Source: Paramecium tetraurelia (lineage: Eukaryota; Ciliophora; Oligohymenophorea; Peniculida; Parameciidae). Taken from it: a stretch of DNA of 64,000 nucleotides. Below the pieces are notes generated by a model that was not told the DNA's origin, did no database searches, and worked only from the letters and a program-made list of their open reading frames with translations. Location of the stretch: NCBI RefSeq assembly GCF_000165425.1, contig NW_001799266.1, positions 1-64,000 of the forward strand, given 5' to 3'. This document shows, piece by piece, positions 12,341-24,267 of this stretch; positions within the stretch are counted from its first letter, which is position 1; every line of letters begins with the position of its first letter. The position numbers and the translations under genes are program-made.

Positions 12341-15112
12341 ATGAAAGTCAAAGTATATTTATAATGAATATTTTTGAAAATTTTAGGAAAAACAGAGTCT
12401 GATTATATTTTAGTACTAAAAGAAAAGAAATAGGTAAAAAGATTATATAGTATTAAAAAAAACAGAAAAGATAGGAGGGACTATTTGGCTATAATCATAT
12501 ATGGAACTATTGTATTTAATTGAAACCCAGCAAGAAAATAATTCCCTATATTCTTAGAAATTAAAAGGATTGATATATTATAAATTTTTTTATTTAATGC
12601 ATATTTCCAAAGAGAAACGAATGAGGGTGTTGCTGGCAATTTTGTCTGTAGTTGATTTTGGATATTCATTTGATACTATTACATACATTACTTTGATACT
12701 TTCTTGCATACTTGTTTTGTTTAGCATTGGTACTTATATTATACAACATTAGTCAGCATGTTATTTGCGAAAAACAAATTGTTATCACAAATTTTAATTA
12801 CTATGTATTACGGAAAAGAATTAATATTATATGGTCCATCTCCTACTTGGCCAGTTTTATATCTTTATAAACTGATTGGGTCTAAAAACTACATTTTTTT
12901 ACTATTGTTTTCCAATCAAATAGTATTCAATTAACTCGATTAATTATGGAATTATAGTATAAAAAGAAATGATCATCACAGCATATAGTTAATCCTGATA
13001 CTGTTATTAGAGTGTTATACCTTATATATCAAATAGAAATCTTATTATTTATGTAAAAACTTGTTGGTGAAGTAGTTCAAGTAGGAATGTTTGTTTTAAA
13101 TATTTGATTTTAATCAAAGAATTATCTCTGAAAATATTCATTAACTACCAATAGCAAATAGACTTTAAACAGAAAATACACTAATAGGAAGTCCAAGAGG
13201 GGATAAAATAAATTTAATTCAAGATGATAAGGACATTCACTATAAATTATTTTTGAATAATGAACAGGTTGTATCATTAGACTAGTAACCAGTTTAATAA
13301 TAATTAATTTTTAGATCAACTAAAGAATTACTATAATTTTTATCTAAAAATAACCATTATTTTATAATAGCTATTTTTAATGATCCACTTTTAAACGTCA
13401 AATTTTAATATCAAGTAAAGTATTTTTCGATAAATAATTAATAAATTCTTGCCTTTCAAAAAATAGAAAATGGCATATTTGTGAGATAAAATCATAAAAT
13501 ATTAAAATATAAATAGAATCTAATAAATATTTTTAATCATAAACTGAAAACTCCTCTTAATAGTGCAATTGGACATCTTATTACAGCTGAAGAGGATGAT
13601 TCGGTCATTGAGGAAATTAAAAAGATGTACTTGTAACCGGCCTTATTGAATTGCAGATTACAACTATATTTAGTTTAAGATATTTTGGATTATTTATCAA
13701 TTGAAATCGAATAATTACCTTTGATGAATAATAAAACAAATTTAAGAACATTGTTATTAGAAGTTTACAATCTAATTGAATATTAATGTAAATTGAAAAA
13801 TATTGATATCCTATTTAAAATTAACAATGAAAACTTTAAAAAAATAGACACAAAATCCTTATTTATTTATACAGATTCAAACAAATTAATCAGGGTGTTG
13901 TTAAATATATTAAATAATTCTTATCGATATGCAGAAGTAGGAGGTTGTATCATCTTAGAAATTAGATTAGATTAAATGAATAAGACAACTTATTTTTCAA
14001 TAACAGACAATGGCTAAGGAATGGATGAAGAATAAATAAAAAAATTAAATTTTTAATTGTAATCTTTCGAAAGCATTTCTTTTAACAAATTAAACAAATA
14101 ATAAGATAGTAATCGTAGTATAAAACTGGGGTTAAGTCTCTTTCTGGCTAATAAGCTAATTAAATTATTAAGTGGAGATAACAGTTGTTTATAATTAAGA
14201 ATAGCAAATAATCAATTATTGTTCACATTTTCAATTAATGATATTCAAGAAATCTAATCAGCAAGCTCACTTGGAAAATCTAAATAAAATAGTTTTATAA
14301 AATAAAAATCATTAAGAGGCCTAAATAATAAATTTAACAGCTAATCCAGTCCTAGAATTTCAAAATTTAAATAAAATTCATAAAGATAAATAGACTTTAA
14401 GAATTATAATTCTTTAAGATTGATTTATTAGTGTGATATTCAGAATGAACCCTCACCTTAAGTTCCACATAAGATTACAACACATCAAAACAATCAAAAG
14501 TTTCATCATCAAAGATAACGAATTAAAACAACAAGAAAATCTTTAGAATCTTAGTTTAGATCTAGAGCAACTAGTTTTAGAACACATAAAATTGAATAAA
14601 TTATTCGATCAGAATAAATTTAGTAATAATAATAATAAGTTATTTAACATGATGAATATATTTTAATAGTTGATGATGAACCTTTCAATCATGAAACTTT
14701 GTGTATGATGTTGAAAAATATGGGGTTTACCAATTTTTTAAAAGCTTTTAATGGTCAATAATGTTTGGATGTTGTATAATAGAACCATCATAAAATATAT
14801 ATGATTATGATGGATATTGATATGCCAATAATGAATGGAATAGATACGACAAAATAATTAGAAAGATTGATCAGTAATAGTACAATATGTTACATTCCTA
14901 TTATTGGATGTACTGCACATGAAGACTATGAATCTCATTTATAATGTTTTGATGCTGGGATGATACATGTAGTTGTTAAACCTGTGTTTATTAAATCGAT
15001 CTAAGAAGCACTCAACAAAATATCTGAATTGAAATCAGATGAAACAATTAAAGAAGACACATCTTCTTACGTGATAAATAAAATACAATCTTAATCTTCG
15101 AACTTTCAATGA
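12341..15112 (+). CDS. Hybrid histidine kinase with receiver domain
   Basis: Membrane-anchored sensor kinase of two-component type. Hydrophobic segments lie in the first 200 residues (for example YITLILSCILVLFSI and NYIFLLLFSN). They are followed by a soluble linker, then the phospho-acceptor H box NHKLKTPLNSAIGH (His about residue 381), an N box ILNNSYRYA, a G1 box DNGQGMD and a G2 box KLGLSLFLANKL of the ATPase domain. A Gln/Ser-rich linker with a TAA/TAG-encoded poly-Q run leads to a complete receiver domain: VDDEP, MMDIDMP (phospho-Asp about 806), GCTAH and VVKPV. All catalytic residues are present. Introns: 12353-12386 (34 nt, start-proximal, less certain) and 12730-12752 (23 nt, certain). 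About 904 aa. No stand-alone phosphotransfer protein is seen nearby. Confidence 0.85.
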
Positions 15113-15129
15113 CTATTATATTATTCTTC

Positions 15130-15640
15130 AATTACTAGAAAATGTATTTTTTTGTTAAATTTATAACTATATAAATTTTTATTTTATGATTAATTACTTT
15201 AGGAGGTTGTTGATTAGCAGAACTTTGACATTAATTTGATAATTATTATTATTTCAAAAGATTTCTTCTTAAAATATATCAATAAAAAATAATAGTTTTG
15301 TGGATACATTGTTGGAATTATATCCAATTAGGCAGAATTATAAAAAATTATAGAAATGTTCAAATAAAATCTTGTAGACAATTCTAATTAAAAGACATAA
15401 TTTAATTTTTTGAATAGAATAATAATTTTAACTTTTAAAAGAAGGATTTTTATTAAAACAGTTTTCCAAATACTTTTACAATAATTTTGATCGGAATAAT
15501 TTATTTCAAACATTAGTATAAATTCCATTACAGATTACAATTCATCACGATTCTAAATTTTATTTAAGGTAATATAATTTATAGGAAAATCATTGGACAA
15601 TTTGGATTAATTATTGCTTTAATGAATAATCAAAATTAAA
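15130..15640 (+). pseudogene. Possible remnant of a small gene
   Basis: Two protein-like pieces lie in different frames. Positions about 15200-15440 read SKDFFLKYINKKQQF and CGYIVGIISNQAELQ; about 15440-15570 read GFLLKQFSKYFYNNFDRN and LQITIHHDSKFYLR. No GT-AG intron can join them, and there is no convincing ATG before the first piece. I read this as a frameshifted remnant or a sequencing error in a small gene of unknown function. The rest of the 15113-15664 spacer is AT-rich and empty. Confidence 0.3.
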
Positions 15641-15664
15641 TTTATTTTATTAATAATAATAATT

Positions 15665-16228
15665 ATGAATAACTACTTTGAGATTATTAAGCAGTTGTAA
15701 TAAGCTGTCGAATTTAGTACAAGAGAAAATGTAGAATTGAGAGAATAGATCATAATGATGGAGACTTAGCAAGATCCTCAAAAAAACCTAAAAATTTGTA
15801 ATTTGCAAAAGAAGATCATAGAGTAATAACAATAAATATCTGAATTAAAGTAACAAATGCTAAAACGAAATTAAATGAAGAAAGAACACTAATGTAATGA
15901 TGATAATAAATTCTTAATTGAATAAATGAAGAAAAAATTCGAAGAAAAGAGCAATGAACTTAAGAGATATTAAGATATGTATGAAAAGGCTCGGTTAAAT
16001 TTAAAGCAAACTCAATAACAAGTACTAGAATTAAAAGAACAAATCAACTAATAATGTTAATTGAATGCTTAAGAATAATAAAAAGTAACAAAAATGGAAT
16101 TATTAATGAAAAATGCTAGATAATAAGAATTTGTATCATTATAATATATATTAGAAATAGAGAGATTAAACTCTTAAATATAATAATTAGAATAAGAATA
16201 AAAAAGCTTATCTAGAATAAGCCATTGA
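15665..16228 (+). CDS. Small coiled-coil protein
   Basis: Single open frame of 187 aa (MNNYFEIIKQLQQAVEF... to ...SLSRISH, TGA at 16226). The sequence is almost all charged residues, Leu and Gln, with heptad-like spacing (LKQQMLKRNQMKKEH, LKEQINQQCQ), so a long coiled coil is expected. No catalytic or targeting motif is seen. Most glutamines are TAA/TAG. It follows the histidine kinase on the same strand after about 550 bp. I do not recognise the family; coiled-coil proteins of this size in ciliates are often basal-body or cortical, but nothing here proves that. Confidence 0.65.
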
Positions 16229-16280
16229 AATGATTATTATTGTATTAAATTATTCATAAAACAAACATTATTACAAAGGA

Positions 16281-16988
16281 ATGACAGAAAGCAATAATTC
16301 TTTATTTTCATTTGATGAGATAATATATTTATTATTAATATATTAAAATATGATTACTCTAATATGGTTAGTGCATTTTGATAAAAGATGGCTTTGTTTT
16401 CATTGTCCAATAATATAGTCAATGTGGTATTCTAAATTTACACTGTAGGTTATTTGGAACTATTTATTGCTTTTTATTAGCTGGAATTGATTTGTACTCA
16501 ATATATTTTCATTAGTTATGCCCTTATTCATTTAAGCATTTGCTAATAAATATATTTCTCTTATTAATTTTGGCAGGGCTATCATACATAATTTACGCTA
16601 AAACTTTATTTAAAAAAGTAATAAAAAACGTATTATATAATTTTAGGAAAAAATGCAAAAATATCAAAACCGACTCGATATTGCAATTAGACTAAATCAC
16701 TGGACAATTAGAAAAGTGTTGCTTTCCAAGATTGGATTTGCTGTATTCTTTATAGGGTTTATATAAAATATATGGGCCCTAGAAACCTTTCTAAATTTGT
16801 AGGAATGCAAAAGTTGTGAAGGTATGTAGCCAAATATACTAAAATTAAATTTATTGTTAACTATCATAGCATCCATACCAATAGCATTTATGATAATCTG
16901 TTATGTTTTAATAAAATCTGTTGCTTTAATAACTAGCTCTTTATTTCCACATACATACATAAAAATAAAGAAACTATTTTGTAATTGA
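16281..16988 (+). CDS. Multi-pass membrane protein, unknown
   Basis: From about 16365 the frame reads YGQCILIKDGFVFIVQQ, then hydrophobic spans LFGTIYCFLLAG and LLINIFLLLILAGLSYIIY. Across a 29-nt intron (16618-16646) follow FAVFFIGFIQNIW, a short Cys pair CKSC, then LLLTIIASIPIAFMIICYV. TGA is at 16986. This suggests about four to five membrane segments. The N-terminus is a problem: the likely start ATG 16281 opens a different frame, and no GT-AG intron joins it to the main frame, so either a base is missing near 16360 or the true first exon is elsewhere. Function unknown. Confidence 0.5.
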
Positions 16989-17302
16989 AAATGATATATA
17001 AGTAATATTAATTGAAAATATTTAAAGTAAAGTTTATTTGATATTTCTAAGATATTTGATTAATGATTTCTTGTTTTAAATGATTGAGTCGAGTGATTGC
17101 ATATCTTTTAAGATAGTTGCATCTAATTTTCTTTTATTTGATTTATTTTTAATATTAATTCTAATGATATTACACGTTCATTAAATCTTTAGATTGTAAT
17201 TTTGATGTAAATTAACTGAGAAATTGAAAATTGATGCATATCTAATGTTTGATCTCTATTTCTCTGATTATAAAATAATAATATTTTAATTATACCGTTT
17301 TT
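16989..17302. other. Intergenic spacer
   Basis: 314 bp of AT-rich DNA between a membrane-protein gene and the trichocyst gene. No feature is recognised apart from possible promoter sequence for the latter. Confidence 0.5.
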
Positions 17303-18466
17303 ATGAAATAAGTCATCTTCATAGTCATATTAATTACATTGACATTCCAAACACAATTGTAGTCTAAAGTAGATTAAGTTATGGCATAAATGGATAAAAT
17401 GGCATCAAAAAATGATTTTTCTAAGCAATTAGCAGGCCTTATTGAACTCAAAATGTTATAAAGTTCTTATGTAGAGGAAGTGCTCAAAGAAATAAAAGGT
17501 ATACGAGACTAATTAATCGCTGATTAAAGTGTAGAGGATTAAGAATATGCAAAAGTAATTAAATCTAGTAATATTATTACCTCAGAAAATTGGACAATTG
17601 AATGTGGAAATTGAAATCCTAGAAATATAAACAGAGAAACTTGCAAAAGAATTACAAAGACTCAATCAATAAATAGGAGAATTAAATGAAGATATTAGCA
17701 AACTCATTGGTACCTAATAATCATAAGAAAAACAATTAAGCACCTTAAACTCAAAGGAAGAAGAAATTAGAAATTAATACAAAAGTGAGATAGAAACTCT
17801 TAAAGTAATCGCATTTTCCTATATCTAGCAAAGAACTACAAATAATATCAAATCAATTGATGGATTAAATGAAATGATTGCGAAATTACAATAAGCAGTG
17901 TTCGCAGAGTAAAATAAAACAACAGTGCTTTCTTAATAACACACAAAACAATATGTTGATGAAATTAGAAACTAATTAGGACCAAATCATCCCTTGACTG
18001 CTTTAGTGGCTGTAACTACAAAGTAATATTAGTTATGAGTTAGGTTTGATGTACCCACAGTTACTAGAATTATTCAGTTACTTGAAAATATTAGAGACCA
18101 GAGAATCTAGGAAAATGCAGGAGCAGATGAATATGAAACTAAAGTTACTTAATCTTACGAAGTTACCCTCAAAGAAGTTACAGAAGTAAGAGAAAGGTTG
18201 AGTGCCGATTATTCAAGAACTTTAGTCACTTTGAAAAGAAGAAACGAAGAAAATGTATTATTCCTTTTCAGTTTAAGGCTCTCTCTACAAAGTCTAGAAA
18301 CTAAATTTAAAAGGACTTACCTATCGCTTAGGATTTACTTTAATAATATAGAAATGAAAGAGAAATCGTTTAATCCAATTATAATCTTAGATCAGCCAAA
18401 AGAGAAAATGAAGTTAAAATCATAACTCAAGCCTATACTATAGTAGCTTAATAAGTTAGAGTATGA
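17303..18466 (+). CDS. Trichocyst matrix protein (TMP)
   Basis: Structural protein of the crystalline core of trichocysts, the exocytotic organelles of Paramecium. It starts with a clear signal peptide (MKQVIFIVILITLTFQTQ) and continues with the family's coiled-coil halves: MAQMDKMASKNDF, EVLKEIKGIRDQLIADQS, then VTRIIQLLENIRDQRIQE and YEVTLKEVTEVRERLSAD. The C-terminal part reads LLQQYRNEREIVQSNYN and ITQAYTIVAQQVRV before TGA 18464. Introns: 17555-17585 (31 nt), 18023-18043 (21 nt) and 18255-18277 (23 nt; a 17-nt version ending at 18271 keeps the same frame). About 362 aa, the usual TMP size. TMPs are normally processed by cleavage between the two halves; I cannot place that site. Confidence 0.85.
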
Positions 18467-18529
18467 ATAATATCAAAGAAATCAATATTTTTTAATAATT
18501 TATATATAGGTTCAATAAAATTATTCATA

Positions 18530-18975
18530 ATGAATCAATCTATGGCTAAATTGTATTCTCACGATGGAACGGGAAGGGATTCCTATATCTTTTATGATAA
18601 CGGAGGTTTCTATCCTGGCAATCTCAAATTATAAAAATCCCCATCACTTTAGAACTGTAATGTTATTCTAAAGTATAAGGGGCCTATGGTACATGCTCTC
18701 CTTAGAAATCTCATTTCAAACTTGAAAAACGACAGTTTTATATAAGTGATGGAACAGGGAGAGATACATATGTGATTCGAAACATAAAGGATAAAGCATA
18801 TTTCTCTCCAGATTTTTCATTTCAATTAAGAAAATATGATTCTCAAGTCTTGAGTCCTCAATATCCCTACAAATTACCTCCTTTAAGGTAGGCATAATTA
18901 TCTATTAAATCTGATAAGCAAAAATCATTAATATAGAGATTAGCAAAACCGAAACTTAGAACTCAAAATGATTGA
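18530..18975 (+). CDS. Small ciliate protein with two DGTGRDxY motifs
   Basis: Short protein of about 142 aa with the motif HDGTGRDSYIFYDNGG near the N-terminus and SDGTGRDTYVIRN in the middle, a repeat pair typical of an uncharacterised small protein family that I recall from ciliates and other flagellated cells. The join needs a 17-nt intron, 18689-18705 (GTACATGCTCTCCTTAG), after which the protein reads KSHFKLEKRQFYISDG. It ends PKLRTQND at TGA 18973. No membrane or signal sequence. Function is unknown; some relatives have been linked to cilia, which I cannot test here. Confidence 0.65.
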
Positions 18976-19032
18976 ATATGTATTATGTAAAAACAAATTT
19001 ATTATATCAAAATATTGTCATATTATTCTTTG

Positions 19033-19675
19033 ATGGAAGATAACAAGATTTACTTCACACCTGAATCAGCCATTATTTTACAAGAATTAAAACAAAAAAA
19101 ATTATTGAAACCAAGATTATTATCTTAAGATAATCCAAAAATCAATTTAAAGACTATAAAAATACCTTAGAGAAGCAGATAAATTTCTTTAACGAAAGAA
19201 TTAGATTATTATGTGAAGCAGTCAATGAAAGAAAAAATGAAAGAGAAACAAAAACAGTTAAATGAAGAACTTGAATGCTTTAAATATTAGTATAAGGATA
19301 TCTTGCAAGATAATCCTTATGTAAACAATAAACTCAAAAAAAATTTTTTTAATTTGAAATTTTCAGATGAATAGAGAGAAACATATGCAATTCGGTTGGG
19401 AAGACTGGCAGTGAAACATAATCAACAAATCAAATAGATGTAACGAATAGTTGATGACATACATGTATAATAAAGTAATTGTAATTTAGAAAAAATATGA
19501 GGCTCAGAATGAACAGTTAAATTCATATATGCCGAAAACAATTGAGACAATGGTTACGGAAAGTGATTCCTATATCAAAACTAGTAAAATCTACAATCCA
19601 GATTTATTGGCAAAATACTAATAACTAAAATACTAGCATTTTTGGAATAAATTGCCTAAAACTTTAGCAAATTGA
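19033..19675 (+). CDS. Basic, charged protein of unknown function
   Basis: About 205 aa in two exons: MEDNKIYFTPESAIILQ to ...RIVDDIH, a 25-nt intron at 19465-19489, then KKYEAQNEQLNSYMPK to ...FWNKLPKTLAN (TGA 19673). Rich in Lys, Gln and Glu, with a helical stretch MKEKMKEKQKQLNEELE. No known domain is recognised. It sits 57 bp after the preceding small gene, on the same strand, so both may be expressed from very short separate promoters. Confidence 0.6.
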
Positions 19676-19882
19676 TAACTATTCTATGTATTTATCAATA
19701 TTATAAGTTATATATAATGGTTAATCAGAAATGGGTATATTTAATGATATCATCATCCTAATAAGAGGGGTGCATGAAGGTTCATCATAAAAGTACCATA
19801 ATTTAGTTTATAAATAATTTTAATTATTAATTATCAATCAAAATAAAATAATTTATATAGTGCAGAAATGCAATTTTGATTC

Positions 19883-21406
19883 GCACTAATTACAAAAACC
19901 ATATTTAATTAAATCAAATGAAAATGATAATTTAATATTCTTCTAATCTAACCTTAGATAAGTCAAAACAGGAAATTATGAATAATTGATAGTTATGAAA
20001 ATTAAAATTGGCTAAGTACTTTCACCCGATACTTCAAACCCTAATATTGAAGAGATATTTTAGTATACTTGTTCTAAACAGTTAAAATGGCTATCTTATC
20101 AATTCAATCTAAATTATTACAATAGCAAATTCAATGCATTCTTAATTCAAAATTATTCCATAATGAGACTTTTATGTAGGCTTTAAGGTCATTCGTAATT
20201 TCCACTATTGTTTTGGAAGTTCCAAAATTTATATTCTAATTCTTAAATTTAATTGATTGTAAATCTTAATAACGAAGTTTAGGATATCTGCATATTTATA
20301 ATTGGCTCAAAAATTATGATTTATAAGTATAAACAATAATACACAAATAAGTAGTTGTAATGAAAATTGGTTGATTACCGATTTTATATGTCTTATTTAT
20401 ATTTTAACATTTAAGTTCTTTCATAATAATTATATAAATGGATAAAGTGAAGAAAACTTCTTGGGAGAAAATTACTAGTCTTCTTTAGTAGTTATATATT
20501 GTCGAATAGCAAATTCAAGAGTAGCATGTTACAATACAAAGCAGTACTTATACACTAGTTTCATTATTCCATGCTCAATTTCGTCAATTGATTGATAGAG
20601 AGGATATTATTGATTCAATATAACAATTAGATTTCGAGACCCCTTAATTATTTAATATGGGCAGGAACTTGTAATCAGAGTTTGCATTTACTTCAAATCA
20701 TAAGTATATTTTAAAGGTTGTGTCTGGAACTCAATACAGGTATTTTAAAAATACTTTCCACTAATATTACTTCAAAATAATTGCTAATAAGAGCTGTTTG
20801 TTAGCGAGAACCTTTGGAATATATAAATTAGAAGATCGAGAAAATAAATCATATTTCGTCTTGATGGAAAATTTATTTTATGAACATAAATTGTAAAACA
20901 GTTAAATAATCAGCATATATGATTTGAAAGGAGCATAAAGCAGTAGAATTACTAAAAACTTTGATGAGCAGTTTCACCAACAACAAGAATTATTGAAAAC
21001 TAAAGCTCAAACGATTCCTTTACTAAAAGGAAAAGATGAAGATTTTAAAAAAATTAGATTCTTTTAAGATTTCTCAAATGAGAAGAAATTAGATTTAATG
21101 AATTAAATAAAATAAGAAAGTGATATTCTCGCTGAAGCCAATACAATGGATTATTCTTTAATGATTATTACTGGACATATCAATCAATGCCAACAAGGGA
21201 ATAGACTAATTAAGTTAAGTAATAATATTGGTACCATAATTGGAATTATTGATTATTATTAAGAATATAATAGTACTAAAAAGCTAGAAAATAAATTTAA
21301 GACCTGGTTTGGCATGCATAAACCAGATTAATAGATTAGTTGTGTAGATAGTGATACATATAGAAAAAGATTTTAGATTTATTTTTAGCAATTTCTATAA
21401 GAATGA
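19883..21406 (+). CDS. Phosphatidylinositol phosphate kinase, N-terminus uncertain
   Basis: Lipid kinase that adds a phosphate to a phosphatidylinositol phosphate at membranes. The kinase domain is clear: FAFTSNHKYILKVVSG (ATP-binding Lys), LLARTFGIYKL, IYDLKGAQSSR (DLKG motif), MDYSLMIITGH (catalytic Asp), IGIIDYYQEYN (metal-binding Asp), DSDTYRKRF and a TGA at 21404. Two models exist for the N-terminus. A simple frame from ATG 20438 gives 322 aa. A spliced model, with introns 20327-20351 (25 nt) and 20488-20509 (22 nt), adds an upstream frame open since about 19883 and a likely membrane segment WLITDFICLIYILTF. The spliced model gives good joins but has no clear ATG, and the upstream frame could be a separate small gene. 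Confidence 0.75.
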
Positions 21407-21564
21407 ATGAATGATAAATTTTATAGATTTGATTCCATTATAAATACCTTCTGTGTTAATTTAAAATAATATTCTAATTAATGATTCATACATAAGAATA
21501 TCCATGACTAAAATTATTTTATTTGGGTAGTTACGAAAAATGTTACTTTTTAAAAAAGATAAAA

Positions 21565-21804
21565 ATGATGTTTGATGAGAAGATTATTTAATATTGTCTT
21601 CAGAGAATAGATTTAGAAATGAATAAAAATAATTATTGTTATTTTTTTTTTCTTTTAGAATATAATTCAAATTTTTGTTAGGATGAAGAAGATTCGGTAG
21701 AATAATAATCTCCTTAAGGTATTTTTTATACTTTATAGGAGTTTTACAAAATCCTCTTCAAAATTTAAACTATTTTGAGTTTAATTTAAAATTCAAAATA
21801 ATGA
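21565..21804 (+). CDS. Possible small protein, unknown
   Basis: Open frame from ATG 21565 (MMFDEKIIQYCLQRI...) to TGA 21802, 79 aa if unspliced. Two in-frame or near-frame GT-AG segments (21 nt ending at about 21659; 20 nt near 21720) could be introns, so the exact protein is unclear. It contains an acidic Gln-rich piece QDEEDSVEQQSPQ. No homologue recognised. It may be real because it fills an otherwise long gap, but the evidence is thin. Confidence 0.3.
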
Positions 21805-21842
21805 ATATGAAATATTATTATTTATTTCAAATAACAATATAT

Positions 21843-22240
21843 ATGTCTTACAAAAGTCCTGTTTTACAAAATTCTCTTTAATTGTTGTCTGAGATCAGAA
21901 GTTCATTAGCTAATTCAGGGAAGTAGTAATCAAATCCAAAAGGAGTAAAAAAATAAGTAAAATTAAGTCGTAATATTTGAGTTATGTATAATTTGAATAT
22001 GATTAATAAGAGGAACCCAGAATTTATCCACCCGAATGTATGAGAGTTGAGAAACAAGTTGGATAAGTGAGCTCTGCAAATTTAACTGAAGAAATACTTG
22101 ATTATTTGAGGATTAATTAGAAGTCATTTGAAAAGTAGTGTAGTGAAATAGAAAAACAAATAAAAGAATTAGTTGAAAACATTGAAACTGAAGATGAAGT
22201 GGAACCTATTCAGTCTCGTAAGCCTTAAAAGAGGAATTGA
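21843..22240 (+). CDS. Small acidic helical protein, unknown
   Basis: About 125 aa: MSYKSPVLQNSLQLLSEI, a 20-nt intron at 21923-21942, then SKKISKIKSQYLSYVQ, YPPECMRVEKQVGQV and a helical tail FEKQCSEIEKQIKELVEN ending QKRN at TGA 22238. The intron is one of the shorter ones here, but it removes the only frame conflict. No domain recognised. Confidence 0.55.
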
Positions 22241-22317
22241 TTATTATAACATTGCAATTATTTAATTTTACAAATATAAACAGGAACTGATTAATATATT
22301 AAGTACAACATTATTAT

Positions 22318-24180
22318 ATGGATATTGAGGAAAAAGAGAGTAAATTGTCACCTAATCGTCAACTTTTGATAACTGAAATATTACAGACTCATTAATTTGA
22401 TTCAATTTATAAAATGTGTAAAAAGATAGACAATGGTATGTTCAAGAATTGCAGTTATCCATTAATGAATATTAAAAACTAGATTGAGAAAGTTTAGAAG
22501 TATAATTATAGTTTTGAGGATGTTAAATAATAAAAGATGTTAAGTATGATGAATGAATAAATGAAAATTGAGAACATGAGATAAGAGATGATAGATTTGA
22601 TTTTAGAGAGAAAACCATTCCCAAAAATATTTTAATTTATAGAATTGAATGATGCGAATCAGTTTGAAATCATTTATTGTGATAAATTACAAAAACATCT
22701 CATTGAGGCTCAATTTCACCATTAGTACATAACCATTGCTAGTTTTTAATTTGATTGTAAGCAAGAAATCAATTCAAATTGCAATGACCATTAGATCATC
22801 CTTGAATCAATTGAATTACTAACATAAAACATGCACTAAATTATTAATCTTTAAATTATGAAGATAAATGACTATTATTGGATTCGGAATTTGTATCAAA
22901 AACAATTACAGAAATAATTTAAAGGATTTAATGAAGTAATTCATTAAAAGATGGAATATTTGTATGAATCAATACAAAACCACCTAATAGTATTGTAAAA
23001 TAATAGAAATAGATAAATCAAGCAACCATTTATCATCTATGAATTAATGAAGATCTTACTCTATTTTGCTAACCAAAAAGAAATTATTATTCCTGATCTA
23101 TTATTAAATTTAGGATACAAATCAAAATATGATTAGTTCAATATCAAATTTAGATAAATTATTTGCCATTTTAATCTTCCTTTTTTAAACTAATTAATCA
23201 AATTACCAGAGCTGCAAGACGTAGTGCATATTCTGAATATTCCTGATAACATGCAAAGTGAGTAATAGCATAAAGAGTATTAAGAATGCTACATTCAAGA
23301 AATCTATACCTTTTTTAGATTTATAAAGTCTATAACTATAGATGAAGTTATTCTCACTTAATTGCAAATACTTTTTAAGAAATTAAATGAGTTTAGAGAT
23401 AAATTAACCATTATTTACGATAATCAACAATTCAAAGGATTAATTTCGAGACTAAAATTACTTTATAAATCAGAGATCAATAGTTAATAATACCCTGATA
23501 CCGAGAAATTTAATAAAACTTAAATTAATTACATTCTCATAGTTTAATTGTTATCAGAAATTAAAGTTTTTACTTTAACCTCTTAAAATAATAAAATAGA
23601 TGATGAATAAATAATGAAGATGTAAAATTATAATGATGGGAGTGATTTAGATGATGAAAATGAAGAATTTTAGATATTTTAATAAGAAATCAAGAAAACT
23701 GTTTGGAGCCCCAAAGATTATAAATATGTTAATATTTTTAAGTACTTTATCAATTAGATGAATTTATACAAAGTACCTTTTCCAACTTTACTCACTATTG
23801 TACAATTCTATAATTATAAATTTACTATTAATTGCATTAAGACTACTTAAGAGGAATTACACAAAAACTAATAATACATTCGATTTCTATATAGATTATT
23901 GGCTAAAAATCTTAAAAAGGATTAACAGATACCATTAAGAGAATAACTTGTAAATTTATAAGTAGACAAGATAATTAAATGGCCTAAATGTATACAATAG
24001 CAAACTATTTTGATTAATGAAAATAAGCATCATTTGAAGGATGAATTAAAAGAAATTATTAAAAACAAGAACTTTTAAAAATTTTATACAGAATTAATTG
24101 AAGCTAATGAAACTAATGAATTGAGAAAAGAAATCCTAGAGAATTTAAATGATATTTTTAATTATATCCAATCTAAATGA
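22318..24180 (+). CDS. Large unknown protein, intronless
   Basis: One uninterrupted frame of 620 aa from MDIEEKESKLSPNRQLL to ...ILENLNDIFNYIQSK (TGA 24178). It is predominantly alpha-helical, with an acidic patch DGSDLDDENEEFQ near residue 445 and aromatic-rich helices such as DYYWIRNLYQKQLQK and YIQEIYTFFRFIK. No signal peptide, membrane span or catalytic motif is visible and I do not recognise the family. A helical-repeat scaffold would fit the composition, but this is only a guess. Nearly all Gln codons are TAA/TAG. Confidence 0.65.
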
Positions 24181-24215
24181 TTTAAGCAATTATTATTCTA
24201 TTAAGTATATTTATT

Positions 24216-24262
24216 TTTAATTTATATATTTATATATTTATATATTTATATAGTTATATATT
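24216..24262. repeat. AT microsatellite (TATATTTA units)
   Basis: Four to five near-perfect copies of TATATTTA directly upstream of the first WD40 gene (ATG 24268). In so compact a genome this also has to be promoter or 5' leader sequence. Confidence 0.7.
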
Positions 24263-24267
24263 TAACA

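Noticed and set aside
12481..12669. 62-codon frame on the - strand
   Set aside because: Antisense shadow of the histidine kinase membrane region.
12341..15112. Recent horizontal transfer of the histidine kinase from bacteria
   Set aside because: The gene has ciliate introns, ciliate codon use and dense TAA/TAG Gln codons like its neighbours, so it is a long-established resident.
18198..18425. 75-codon standard-code frame with a hydrophobic stretch
   Set aside because: It is the wrong frame of the last trichocyst exon; splicing at 18255 restores the family's C-terminus.
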